DNA of 64,000 nt, from assembly GCF_002099425.1 (NCBI RefSeq), contig NW_018343973.1, forward strand, positions 5,371,001 through 5,435,000. Direction: 5' to 3'. The translations under genes were made by a program, and so were the position numbers. Each line of letters starts with the position of its first letter. Positions within the stretch are counted from its first letter, which is position 1. Below the pieces are notes generated by a model. That model was not told where the DNA came from, did not search any database, and was given only the letters and a program-made list of their open reading frames with translations. Below, piece after piece: positions 1 through 10,734 of the stretch. The DNA comes from Phascolarctos cinereus (Eukaryota; Chordata; Mammalia; Diprotodontia; Phascolarctidae).

Positions 1-187
1 CAAGGGGTAATGGAATGTCAGTCATTATATTTTGTATTCACCCAGCCCTGAAGTCACAAACTAGTTGAAGACCATCGATCACATTAATACTAGGATGATA
101 GAATATAGGTTTAGAGCAAGAAGGGACCTTTGAAGTCATTTAGTCCAGCCCTGAAGCTCAGAGGTGCTAGATGATTTATCTAAGGTT

Positions 188-380
188 GTTGTTTGTCTTT
201 CATTCTTGAAGAGGACCATGACATCATGTAGGTGATGCCATGACATGTAAGTGAATTGGATTTAAATGAGGGAGGGTTGTGCAGAGTCATTAGCCTCACT
301 TTCTTCTCCAGAGCCATCTAGGTCCACTGGCCAGATATAGATCAAGTTGACTGGATATGGTCCTGGATACAATGGGACTG
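188..380 (+). mobile_element. Marsupial SINE nested in an old MIR-like fragment
   Basis: The stretch beginning GTTGTTTGTCTTTCATTCTT, AAGAGGACCATGACATCATG and ending TGGTCCTGGATACAATGGGA matches a marsupial SINE I recognise but cannot name. Degenerate 9-base flanks TCTAAGGTT (179-187) and TCTAGAATT (381-389) look like its target duplication. Host MIR-like pieces lie at about 96-187 and 383-470 and join across it. Confidence 0.6.
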
Positions 381-798
381 TCTAGAATTACACAGGCAGT
401 AAATGGGCAAAGCTAGACTTTGAATCTAGGTCTTCTGACTCTAAGTGCGGGGTTCTTTCCACCTCACCATTCAGACTAATGAGTTCACTCTGTTTTCAGA
501 GAGATTAGAATTTGAGAAATTCAGGCAGTTTTAGGCAAGCTCTGTCCAGAGACTTTGGGATTAGAATCAAAGGGTTGTATTAAACACTTTCCTTTGAACC
601 TCAGAAAGTTGAGGGATGCTGAATTGTCTCTAATTCCATCCAGTTTTATTTTAGGGCTTGCCATATTGAAGCCTTGGTGTAGAAAATCTTTCTGTCATTT
701 GGCAATTAAAGTCAGTGGTTGTAGTGTTGTTTATTTTAACCATTTGACATAATGGTAATAATGGTTGTGTTTTATTTCCTTTAAGGTGGGACAGTGAG

Positions 799-994
799 AG
801 GTTCTTAACCTGGGGTTGGTAAATTTGTTTTTTAAAAGTTATTTTGATAATTGTATTTTAATACAATTGCTTTTCCTTGTGATACTATGCATTTTATTTT
901 ATGTATTTAAAAATCTTCTGAAAAAGGTTCCGTAGACTTCATATACTGCCAAAGGGGTCTATAACAGAGGAAAAGATTAAAAACCCTTGGTCTA
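799..994 (+). mobile_element. hAT-like non-autonomous DNA transposon
   Basis: Ends are imperfect inverted repeats: GGTTCTTAACCTGGGG at the left and TTAAAAACCCTTGG at the right. The interior (ATTTTGATAATTGTATTTTA, CATTTTATTTTATGTATTTA) belongs to a common mammalian family. A second copy in the other orientation lies at 11322-11524. Confidence 0.65.
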
Positions 995-2198
995 GAAGAT
1001 ACATATAACAGGGATGGAAAACTTATGTTATGGCATAATTTTTAGTAGGATTCTAATCAGAGTCATGGAGAGGAGTAGGCACATGTTTTGGAGGTAGAGA
1101 ACCTTCTCCAGAGCTCTATTCCTCTAACCATCCCTTCCCCTCTGGTACCCTGGGTCCCCTTGTCTTGGCTCCTAGGAAAGCTGAGGGAACATTGTTCCTA
1201 GATCAGAGTATTGCCAACGGTTCTTATGCCAGTGACTTTCACTGGACTGACTGTGCATGTCATAAGTGAGGAGGCTCCTTTATCTCCCCCAATCTCAGGG
1301 AAGTGAGTGAAAATTCAGCTTGCTAATAAAGACCCCTGGTATATGAGATCTTGAACCTAACAGATAGTCTGTTCACATGGGAAAGAATTTGTGAGTACTG
1401 AATGAACAGCATCTTATTTCTGAACCTAAGGAATAACCTACAAATGTTAAAAGCCTGCTGGGGAAAGTAGGGCCTTTACTGTTCCATTCAACTGTTGTAG
1501 GCTTTTTTTTTCTCATTCTGGTATTTTTTTTTTTGCAGCTTTATTGCCAATGCTCTAGAGTGACAGATGAAGAGTTTCTCACTCCATTTTGTAAATCTTT
1601 TCTGTGTTGCTCCAGGGGTGGGCTGCTATTGAGTGGATAATTCAAAATTCTGAAAGTGCTGTAAGCTAACTGCATCCACACCTACCATTTGGGATAAATA
1701 GTGGTAACTACAGCATTCATTGACCCTGGTATAGCATCTTACCATTTTATTGAATGTATGCATGGTATGTTGTTTAGGGGAAGGGGAAGTGGGAGGGAGG
1801 AGTTTAAAAATTCCTTTGCATGTACTATGCAACACCATTCCCTTAGCATCCTTACTCATACTGTAAGACAGGGTTGAAAATCTGAGGTTCCAGGTTGCCG
1901 TTGTACCCAAGCAATTCAATTTACTAGAATATGGCCCAGAGAGTGCCTTGTCTAGATGAGGTGAGCTGTCTTTTGGATCCCTTTAAACCCTGCTATAGCT
2001 CATTGGGAATTTAATTTGGTTCTTGACCTATGGATCAAAGCAAGTGCCCTGGAGTAAAATGCTGCTTTTTTATCTCTTGAAAGCCGAAAAAGTAATCTGG
2101 TTCTTTAATATTGAAGTTGGTTCCTGGATTGAAGGCAAATTTGTCAAGCAGTGTGAAATGGACATCAGGCTTACATGCTGCATTTTCTACTAAAAAGG

Positions 2199-2442
2199 CA
2201 GCACAGTACAATGGAAAAAGACATCAGGAGAGACCAGAGTGTGAATCCGATATTCTTCTCTATGTGACCACGAGAAAGTTATTTACCATTTCTGAGCCTC
2301 TGTTTCCTCAACTGCAATGTGAGGCTAATAATGCCCATAGTATTTCTTTCACAGGATTGTTGTGAAGATCCAGTGCTTATTAGCATAGTGCTTAGCATAT
2401 ACTAGGTGCTTAATGAATGTTTATTGATTGATTGATTGACAA
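2199..2442 (+). mobile_element. MIR SINE with (GATT)n at its end
   Basis: Core GAGCCTCTGTTTCCTCAACT, CACAGGATTGTTGTGAAGAT and 3' end GCTTAGCATATACTAGGTGC are MIR hallmarks. Four GATT units follow. Confidence 0.8.
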
Positions 2443-2902
2443 AAGTGAGATAATTTAGGTAAAACATTTGCAAAGAGTAAAATGTTATGCAAATGTGAGT
2501 TATTATTTCATGACAAGATTTTATTTCCAGCTTCTAGTAAAAGCAATTAATTCTCTGAAAGTTGCCTTCGATTCTTACCTTCCATAACTATTCTTTTTAA
2601 AATTTTACATAATTCTAAGCAGAGTTACAAACTGATAAGGGGAAAATTTTCATTTTAGCTGAAATTTAAATGTTTACATAGTTTAGCTTATAAAGTTCAT
2701 TTTAGGTTATTAGAGTAAGATTTCAGCAATGAAGAAACCTGGGTGGTCTCCTGGCATGAACTGATATGGCCAACACTTCCTTTGCTTTAGCTCTGTGGTA
2801 GCCACCTAAGTTTTCTTTTAATGACCAATAGTCCCTTAAATTTTCTTGACTTTTGCATATTGCTTGGTTAAATTTGCTGCCAACTGCTTAATGATAACTA
2901 TG

Positions 2903-3121
2903 AGGGGCAGCTAGGTGGCACGATGGGTAGAGTACTGGGCTTGGAGACATGGATAAGCTGTGTGACCCTGAGCAAGTTACTTAACCCTGCTTGCCTCAGT
3001 TTCCTTATCTATAAAATAAGCTGGAGAAGGAAATGGCAAGCCACTCCAGTAACTTTACCAAGAAAACCCCCAATGGGGTCATGAAGAGTCAGACAGAACT
3101 GACAACAACTGAACAACAACA
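2903..3121 (+). mobile_element. MAR1-type SINE, internally shortened
   Basis: Head GAGGGGCAGCTAGGTGGC, core CTGGAGAAGGAAATGGCAAG, tail GACAACAACTGAACAACAAC. ATGATAA occurs at 2891-2897 and 3123-3129 as probable target duplication. Confidence 0.9.
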
Positions 3122-3627
3122 GATGATAATTGAACTAGCAGTTGGTTTGTTAATGGATTTGTTTTTAGTAAGTAGCTTGTGCTACTTCAGCATAGTTTCC
3201 TGCTTCTCTAGATAGATTGATATGCTTACATTCCTGCCCTGCAGCTTCACACTTGTAATAACCTTTGAGTCACATTCTCTGTGATTGCCAAGCTTTCCAG
3301 GACTTTTGTTCAGTATGTGTGTGCATATTGTCCCATCAGTTAACAAACAGAATCTGTGCTGTTTCCAAGACTTATTTTTATTAAGTTCTTGCTTGTTTGC
3401 CAAAGACTTCGCCCTAAAGCCAACTTTGATTTGTGAGCTTTTCTCTTTGATATCTGCAGAAATGTGTTAAATCTATTATATTGACATGCTTGCTTTTGAA
3501 TGTGTTTACTCAACGTGAGCAGATTTCCTGTGTTAGAGTACATAAACTCAATAATTAAATTTGCTCATTAAATAGAGTTAAGTGGCCAAATTTTACTTTA
3601 AGAAGAGGCCCCCAAAAGTAAGTATAA

Positions 3628-4772
3628 TCCCAGAATCACAAAGTCATAAAGGTTCTCAGAAACTAGCCTATCTTTCCTGAATTTAAATAAGAACCCTGTC
3701 TTTACCATACCCAACTAGCAGTCATCTAGCTTTTGCTTGAAGACCTCTAGTGATGGATGGGGAGCCCAACCATTTCCTCAAGCAGTCCATCCCACTTTGC
3801 GATAGCTCTAATTGGTGGGACGTTGTTTTTTTCTTATTTTGCAAAAAAGTCGAAGGCTACCTCTCTATCATTTCTACTTGTTTCCCCTAATTCTGCCATC
3901 TGGGACCAAGCAGAAGAATTTAGTCCCTCTTCTGTATAACCTCAGTTCAAATATTTGAAGGTAACTATTACTTCCCCATCCCCAAGTGCTCTTTTCTCCA
4001 GGCTGATATCCCCAATTCCTTTAACTGCTCTGCATTTAACATTTTCTCAAGGCCTTTAGCCATAGTAATCATCTTCCACTGTATGCCCTTCAGCTTATGG
4101 GTGCTCTTCCTGAAATGTGGCTCCCCAATCTACCAGAATTCTCCATCTTTTTCAGATAAATGGCTGTTTAGCCATGCCTCCCTCCTCTGGTACTTGTGAA
4201 GTGGATATTTTGAACCCAAATATAAAGTATACAATATAAGTACAATTTAATATACGATTTTACAATATAAAACTTCACAATTTCTTTTAAATTTTGTTTT
4301 TGAAAATTTGGCCCAAAGTCCTGGGCCAAGGGAGGCATTATGGTACAGAGTAAAGAACACTGTTTCTGAAGTTGGAGGACCTGGGTTCAAATCTCACATC
4401 TGCCAATTACTACCAGTCCCTTACTCTCCCTGGGCCTCAGTTTCTACATCTTTCAAATGAGGAGGTTAGTCTAGATGGCCTTGGAGCTTCCTAACAATTC
4501 TAAATCCATGGCACTATGAGGTCTTTTGGGGGTCCTGTCTCCAATATTCATTGTATTAGCAAGTTCTTCCTCACATTTTGTGATCTGCAAATTTTGATCA
4601 ACATACCATTTATAGCTTTGTCCAAATTACTGGAAAAAAAAAAGTTGAGGTCTGATCTTTGGGGCACTCCAGTGGAGACCTCCTTCTAAATATATATTAA
4701 TTAAATCATGGATCTGGCCATTCAACCAATTCCAAATCCACTTAGCTCAAGTCTTAAAGTCTAGTTCACAAG
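3628..4772 (-). mobile_element. CR1/L3 LINE, antisense, left part
   Basis: Plus-strand blocks such as CTTGAAGACCTCTAGTGATG, GATAGCTCTAATTGGTGGGA, TAGCCATGCCTCCCTCCTCT and GGGGCACTCCAGTGGAGACC are the complement of a CR1/L3 3' region. The element continues at 5524-5730 beyond an L1 insertion. Confidence 0.8.
4331..4522 (+). mobile_element. MIR/Ther-1 SINE inside the CR1/L3
   Basis: Contains GAGGACCTGGGTTCAAATCT, CTCCCTGGGCCTCAGTTTCT and the Ther-1-like end TAGTCTAGATGGCCTTGGAG, GCTTCCTAACAATTCTAAAT. Confidence 0.75.
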
Positions 4773-4790
4773 AATAGCAGGAGAATTTTT

Positions 4791-5505
4791 TTATTTTTAA
4801 AATTTTTTAAATTTAAAATTTAAATATTTAAAATTAAATTAAAATTATTTTTAAAATTAAAATTTTAAAATTAAAAACTTTATTTTTAAAATTTAAAAAT
4901 TTTAAATTAATTTATTTTTAGTTTCCAACATTCACTTACACAAGATTTTGAGTTCTATTTTTTCTCCCCCTCTCTCCTCACTCCCCTTCTCAAAATGGTA
5001 TGCAATCTGATATAGTCTATGTATATATACATATATATGTATACACACATTCATATTAAACATATTTTCACATTAATCATGTTGTAAAGAAGAATTAGAA
5101 CCAATGGGAAGAACCACAAGAAAGAAGAAACAAACAAAAAAGGAGCAAATAGTATTCTTCGATCTGTATTCAGACTCCATAGTTCTTTCTCTGGATGTGG
5201 ATAGTATTTTCCATCATGTGTCTTGTGGAGTTGTCTTAGATCCTTGCAATGCTGAGAAGAGCTAAGTCTATCAAAGTTAGTCTTCATACTGTTATTGTGA
5301 ACAATGTTCTCCTGGCTCTGTTCACTTCACTCAACATCAGTTCAGGCAAGTCTTTCCAAGTTTTTCTGAAGTCCACCTGCTCATCATTTCTTATAGCACA
5401 ATAGTATTCCATTACATTCATATACCACAATTTGTTCAGCCATTCCCCAATTGATGGGCATCCCCTCAATTTCCAATTCTTGTCCACCACAAAAAGAGCT
5501 GCTAT
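4791..5505 (-). mobile_element. L1 3' fragment inserted in the CR1/L3
   Basis: On the minus strand it translates to WLNKLWYMNVMEYYCAIRND and TWKDLPELMLSEVNRARRTL, resembling the last residues of L1 ORF2, then a 3' UTR and an expanded A/T-rich tail (4791-4925). An 18-base target duplication with one mismatch flanks it: 4773-4790 and 5506-5523 (AATAGCAGGAGAATTTTT). Confidence 0.85.
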
Positions 5506-5523
5506 AATAGCAAGAGAATTTTT

Positions 5524-5730
5524 GCCAAATGTTTTGCAAAAAGCTAGATAAACCATATCTTCAACATTTTTCTGATCTCCTAGGCTAGTAATTTTGTCTT
5601 TAAAAAAACAGGAAAAAAGAAATGAGACTAGTCTGGAATTGCCATTTTGATGAAACCATGCTAGCACTTTTTGCTCACCACCTCCTTTTCTAAATGTTGG
5701 ATTCACTAATTGTTCTCTTAATAGATGAGA
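5524..5730 (-). mobile_element. CR1/L3 LINE, right part
   Basis: Minus-strand reading gives reverse-transcriptase-like VEDMVYLAFCKTFGKNSL, a decayed form of the DVVYLDFSKAFD motif region. It is continuous with 3628-4772 if the L1 is removed. Confidence 0.75.
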
Positions 5731-5735
5731 GAATT

Positions 5736-5900
5736 CATGGGGCAGCTAGGTAGTGCAGTGAATAGAGCTCTGGCCTTGGAATCAGGAGGACCTGAGTTCA
5801 AATCTGGCCTCAGACACTTAACACTTACTAGCTGTGTGACACTGGGCAAGTCACTTAACTCCAACCGCCACATTAAAAATCAAAAATAAAAGAGAGAGAG
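5736..5900 (+). mobile_element. WSINE1-like tRNA SINE
   Basis: Head CATGGGGCAGCTAGGTAG, GACCTGAGTTCAAATCTGGC, TAGCTGTGTGACACTGGGCA and A-rich tail. AGAGAATT at 5728-5735 and 5901-5908 is the target duplication. Confidence 0.88.
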
Positions 5901-6229
5901 AGAGAATTTAGTCAGAAATAGAAGTCAAGCTCGTTGGCTTCTAGTTGATAGATTCTATTCAGTTTCCTTGCATATGGTACATACAGTTTGGGATTGTTCT
6001 GAAACCTATTTTCCTGAAAGGTTTGAGACCAATTAGAAATTGAAAGAATAGATCTGGTAACCAGATTACTGGGAAAATTTGGGCAGAATACATCAAAAGA
6101 AGATAGAAAAAGATCATTCAAAAGGAACATTGGGCCACAAGATCAGAACCAATTAGAATTTTGTTTCCTACAGCACCTACCATTTGTCTTCCCTGTTCTA
6201 GTAAGCCATATAGTTGAAAATTTATTTTA

Positions 6230-6405
6230 ATGTGATATAATGAAAAGAGCACTGGAATAAAAATGAGGCAAACTGTATTCTAATCTCCACCTTAACAGTG
6301 ACTTGCAGTGTGACCTTGGATAATTAATTTTACTAGACCCCAGTTTCTTAATCTGTAAAATGAGAGGATCATCCTTTATGTCCTGCCCCCTAACTATAGG
6401 AGTAC
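6230..6405 (+). mobile_element. MIR/Ther-1 SINE, diverged
   Basis: GAAAAGAGCACTGGAATA, GTGTGACCTTGGATAATTAA and CAGTTTCTTAATCTGTAAAA are MIR blocks. Confidence 0.65.
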
Positions 6406-6409
6406 CCAA

Positions 6410-7348
6410 AAACTCTGTTCTGGGTTCTCTTCTCTTCTATATCTGTATTCTCTCTTTTAGTGACTCATTAACTCCCATTAGTTTAATTATCATCTCTATA
6501 CAAATGAATCCCAGATGGGTAGACCCGGGGTCCTAGTTTCTCACCTGAACTCAATTGCCCCCAAAATGCCTTTTGGACATTTCTAACTGGATACCCTGTA
6601 AGCATCTAAAATTCTCAATATGTCCAAAACATAACTTTTTTTTCCATCACAAATCTATACCTCTTTCTAATGTCTCTATTTTTGGTGAGAACATTACCAT
6701 TCTTGTAGTCATCCAGGTTAACAATTTCAGAGTCATTCTTCACTTCTGTCTTTCTCTTACTCTCCCTTGAGTTACTATCTATGTCTTGCTTGTAGTTTCT
6801 GCCTTCACAAGTCCAGAATCTGCACCTTTCTCTCTCTTCATACAACTGCCATCTTAGTTCTTGCCTTCACTACTTCTTGCCTGAACTATTTCTGTAACTT
6901 ACTAATTGATCTTCCTTCTTCAAGTCTTTCCTTTCTCTGATCCATCCTCCACACAGCTGCCAGAGTGATATTCCTAGAGCACAAATATGACTGCACCACT
7001 CCTCTACTCTAGAGGCCCCAGTGGCTCCCTCTTGCCTTTAGGATCAAACGCAGACTACTCTATCTGGCATTTGAAGCCCTTCACATCTTGGCTCCAACCT
7101 ACCTATCCATATTTATTATACATTTCTCCCTTTCCTGCCATCTGTGGTTTAGCCAAACTGGCCTTCTTGTTCCTCATGAGTGGCATTCTATTTCCTGTCT
7201 TTGACCTGTGCTTGGGATAACTCTCCTCCTTGCCTCTGTTCCTTAGAATCTCTGGCTTACTTCAAAGCTCAGCTCAGCCCTTTCATGACACCCTAACACC
7301 CTCACCAATGCCCTTCTATTTACTTTTTATTCACTTAGTATCTTCTAT
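6410..7348 (+). mobile_element. L2 LINE, main part
   Basis: L2 blocks include TAATTATCATCTCTATACAA, TTTTGGACATTTCTAACTGG, ATGTCCAAAACATAAC, CACACAGCTGCCAGAGTGAT, GGCCCCAGTGGCTCCCTCTT and AGCTCAGCTCAGCCC. Open frames here are non-functional remnants. Confidence 0.85.
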
Positions 7349-7605
7349 AGAGGGCAGTTGGTGGCACACTGGAGAGAGCACTGGCCCTGGAGTCAGGAAG
7401 ACCTGAGTTCAGATGTGACCTTAGACACTTATTAGCTGTGTGACCCTGGGAAAGTCACTTAACCCTATTTGCCTCAGTTTCTCTTCTGTAAAATGAGCTG
7501 GAGAAGGAAATGACAAAGCACTCCAGTATTTTTGCCAATCAGACCCCAAATGGGGTCACAGAGAGTCTGACATGACTGAAACAACTCAAAAATGGCAACA
7601 ACAAA
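7349..7605 (+). mobile_element. MAR1-type SINE inserted in L2
   Basis: GAGGGCAGTTGGTGGCAC head, GAGCTGGAGAAGGAAATGAC core, AAATGGGGTCACAGAGAGTC and a CAACAACAAAA tail. L2 sequence resumes on the far side. Confidence 0.9.
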
Positions 7606-7758
7606 ATCTTATATGTGTAGAAGTCATTTTCCTTGGTAAAATGTAAGCACTTTGAGGTTGGTGATGGTTTTGTTGATAATATGTTTGAATCCTCAGTTCA
7701 CCAAGTGCAATGCCTGATGCATAGTAGGTACTTAATAAATACTTGTTGACTGACTAGA
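7606..7758 (+). mobile_element. L2 LINE 3' end
   Basis: AGTGCAATGCCTGATGCATA, GTAGGTACTTAATAAATACT and TGTTGACTGACTAG are the L2 3' terminus, continuing 6410-7348. Confidence 0.85.
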
Positions 7759-8404
7759 GGATTTCTAAAGGTGCTTTCCAGCTTTGCCATTGAGTGGCTA
7801 GGAAGCCCTTCTAAGGTTGTATATAGCCTTTCTTACATTGATATTTAAATTATGCTATTATTTTGGTTTTAGCATGGCTTTTATTCTTTGTAATACTTAT
7901 CGCTGTCCATGAATTTCACCCGTTTTCTTTCCATGACCTCTTTTGGCATCTTACCGAAACACTGAGCCCCTTTCACAAATTACAACCAAATTCCCCTTGT
8001 GGTTTATTCCTCATCCCCACCCCACACATCTTAAATCTGGGACTTCTTCATCTGCATTGAGCTCCAGCATATGGCTAGATTTTTACACTGGCTCGTTTCA
8101 CTTGTGATCCTTTTGCACACATTATTCTCTGTTTCTTTTCATGCTCAGTCCTACTCAGTTTTAGAGAACATGACAACTAGATATTATCCAAACCAACTGG
8201 TAAGTCATTGTGTTTTTAAAGGGCTAGATTACTGGTGCAAATGTGAAGGTTAGTTAGCTACAATAAAAAATAATGATAACCCTTAGGGATTTGTGAGGCA
8301 TTCAGACTCACAAATCAGAAACTGACCCCGTTCCCCTTTTGGCTGAGGTTTGTTAATGCTGCTGTTCTTGAAGACTGACTAACAAGGGGGTGGGGTGGGG
8401 AAAG

Positions 8405-8752
8405 AACACCCATTTATTAAGTGCCTACACTGTACTAAATGCTTTATAAAGATCTCATTTGATCCTCTCAACAAACCTGTGAAGAGTGAATAAGCATTTA
8501 TTAAGTGCTTCTCTGTCCTAGACACTATGCTAAGCACTTAACAACTATTATCTTATTTGATGTCATAATAACCATGCAAGGTAGGTGCTATTATACTTCC
8601 ATTTTACAGTTGAGAAAACTGAGGCAGACAGGTCAAGAGACTTACCTGGGCTCACACAGCTAGTTAAGTGTCTGAGGCTAGATTTGAACTTAGGTTTTTC
8701 TAACTCCAGGCCAAGCACTCTCTCTCCACTGAGCCACCTAACTGCCTATATA
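8405..8752 (-). mobile_element. Two adjacent antisense MIR SINEs
   Basis: 8405-8484 has CATTTATTAAGTGCCTACAC and CTCATTTGATCCTCTCAACA. A second copy, 8485-8752, repeats AAGCATTTATTAAGTGCTTC and continues through TTTTACAGTTGAGAAAACTG to GAGCCACCTAACTGCC. The first breaks off where the second starts, so the second probably landed in it. Confidence 0.75.
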
Positions 8753-8912
8753 ACAATTATAATGTTTCAGAATAACCCTAAAATTCCTCCCCCCCCTTCT
8801 GAAGCTAGGCAGGCCCTTGCAAGCAAGGCAGTTACTGTCGGTGAGCATCAACTTATAATTCCCAGGAAGTATTATGGCAACAAATACTGGCAACTGAGAA
8901 GTTAGCAGTCAA

Positions 8913-9020
8913 ACAAGTTTTTATTAAGTGCCTACTGCATGCTAAGACCTGCACTGGTACTGGGGAAACAAGGAGAAAAACCAAGCAGTCCCTGCCCTCA
9001 AGGAGCTCACATTATATTAT
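8913..9020 (-). repeat. Ancient interspersed repeat fragment (family uncertain)
   Basis: TTTTTATTAAGTGCCTACTG, GTACTGGGGAAACAAG, CCCTGCCCTCAAGGAGCTCA. The same pattern recurs near 22.2, 26.6, 55.5, 57.8 and 59.3 kb. Confidence 0.6.
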
Positions 9021-9644
9021 AGTCTGATTTTTAGAACTTACAGTGCCTCTCCTATTTCACATTAATTTCAAAGACGTTTGCCCTTTTTGAAAGTAAAAAA
9101 TGTCCTTAGTAATTAGCAATGTTGTTGAGGGTCTGAAAGCTAAGGTGGCTCAAAAAGCATAGGGGTAGAAATCTTTTCTACTGTAAATATTTTTTTCAGG
9201 TATTGATTTTATACTATAAATGTGCTTCCAACCTAAATGGTTAGGACGTCCTGGTTATTTCTAAAATATATTCACTTAAAAAATTGCTGAGGAATCAATA
9301 CATTGCTTTTCTTTTGATATTGAAGTGACTGACAAATATTCATTCAAGTAGTTCTGCACTTGATTTATTCATACATGTGTATCTTTGGCAGGGCAGTGGG
9401 TCTATAGCAGGGTCTAAACTCATGGGCTGCAAACTTTAAGCTGTTCTTTTTTAAGATTTGGATGTATCTATGTAAACATTGTTTCCAGTACCTCTTCCCT
9501 GTGGCAGTAACTCTTTTAAGTTATTAAATACTTTAACGTAGTCCTGTTCAAAATGCTGTTGTTAGTGGTCTAAAAACTCCACGTGAAAAAATTTGGAACT
9601 AGAGGTTAAGCTAGTTACTAAGATTTAATTATAAAAGTGTCACG

Positions 9645-9815
9645 ACATTGGAAAGAATCTTGGAGTTTGAATCATGAAGCCTGGTTAAAGAACTGGTTTT
9701 GCCGCTTACTAGTTGGGTGACCTTGGGCACATTGTTTCACTCCTTGGGGGTAAAATGCCATTAGCACTTTGAAAACTTTAAAGCCCTATGTAAGTATCAG
9801 TTATTATTTTCATTA
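9645..9815 (+). mobile_element. MIR SINE
   Basis: CCGCTTACTAGTTGGGTGAC, CTTGGGCACATTGTTTCACT and AAACTTTAAAGCCCTATGTA are MIR-type blocks. Confidence 0.7.
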
Positions 9816-9947
9816 TATAGCCATTATAAATAGAAATGCAGGTTTTATATAGCAAATTAGTGAAATTATGAAGGAGGAGTGAAGATTGCTGTATAGACTC
9901 CAACCTCTGGGTTTTTGGGGTTTGGGAATGTATTCAAAATAATAATG

Positions 9948-10375
9948 ATAACAACAATACAATAATAATAGCTAACATTTATAAAGCACTTATTAGTATC
10001 AGGCATTGTGCTAGGAGCTTTCTAATTATTGGGTGCTATTACTATCCCCATTTTACAGGTGAGGAAACTGAGGGAAACAGAGGTTAAGTGACTTCCTTGG
10101 GTCACAAAGCTAGTAAGTGTTTGTGGCCTGATTTGAGCTCAGGTCTTCCTAACTATAGCTAGCATTATAGCACTTTAAGTTTTGCAAATCCCTTTTCATG
10201 TGTTATCTCATTTGATCCTTCCACTAACCCTGTGAGATAAGTACTATAATTGTCTCCATTTTACAGATAGGAGACTGAGGCTGAGAGAGGTTAAGTGACT
10301 TGCCCAGAGTCACACAGTTATATGAGATAATATTCAAACACGGGTCTTCCTGATTCTAAGTCCTCACTTTCTGAC
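9948..10375 (-). mobile_element. Pair of tandem antisense MIR SINEs
   Basis: Both 9948-10165 and 10166-10375 carry the antisense MIR core (CCATTTTACAGGTGAGGAAA and CCATTTTACAGATAGGAGAC) and AGTGACTT..GTCACA blocks. They end about 290 bases before the PRELID3A exon. Confidence 0.8.
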
Positions 10376-10662
10376 TCTATCCCCCTGATCAATCTAAAAA
10401 ACATTAATAATAGAATTTTATAATTATTATGTTTTATATTGCCATTGCCTTAATGCTCTATAGGTTTCCTTAGCAATATGAAGAAGAGATTTATCGATTG
10501 ATCCTAGAGAACGACTTCATTTATTGAAAAGCTTTTTGGCAGGAGTATTAGAATAGAGGCCTAATGGACTCCAAAGAGGAAACATTGATTAGTTATGCCA
10601 TTTGTTTAACTTTTGGGATTTCATCCCAGCAAGTTGTTCAATGCTATTCTTTTATCTGACAG

Positions 10663-10734
10663 GGTCGAGATGCCTTGGAATGGGTGATCAGCAGACTTAA
10701 TACAGAATTTGAGGAACTGGTAGCACCACCTTGA
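10663..10734 (+). CDS. PRELID3A: PRELID3A last coding exon (PRELI/SLMO C-terminus)
   Basis: A strong acceptor (CTATTCTTTTATCTGACAG) is followed by GRDALEWVISRLNTEFEEL, VAPP and TGA: 23 codons plus stop, entering in phase 0. It matches the C-terminus of SLMO proteins (human PRELID3B has GREAMEWVIHKLNAEIEEL). These proteins form a PRELI lipid-binding barrel that moves phospholipids, mainly phosphatidylserine, between mitochondrial membranes with TRIAP1. Its position tail to tail with SPIRE1 argues for PRELID3A rather than PRELID3B. I could not find earlier exons in 1-10660, so they must lie upstream of the window. The human PRELID3A reference tail I remember is different (GWAAIEWIIEHSESAVS), so an alternative last exon is possible. 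Confidence 0.8.
   Translation, partial: GRDALEWVISRLNTEFEELVAPP

Noticed and set aside
1001-2194. Search for PRELID3A penultimate exon in this and other repeat-poor parts of 1-10660.
   Set aside because: No stretch encodes the conserved LTQEAIITVKG or SYLESLMA residues; upstream exons must lie outside the window. The stretch holds only a T tract and unassigned sequence.
5736-5900. tRNA gene candidate in the SINE head (A and B box-like blocks).
   Set aside because: This head recurs in all marsupial tRNA-derived SINEs in the window; it has no intact cloverleaf.
8071-8253. Short + strand open frame with a signal-peptide-like start.
   Set aside because: A chance hydrophobic stretch in T-rich DNA, with no splice context linking it to PRELID3A.
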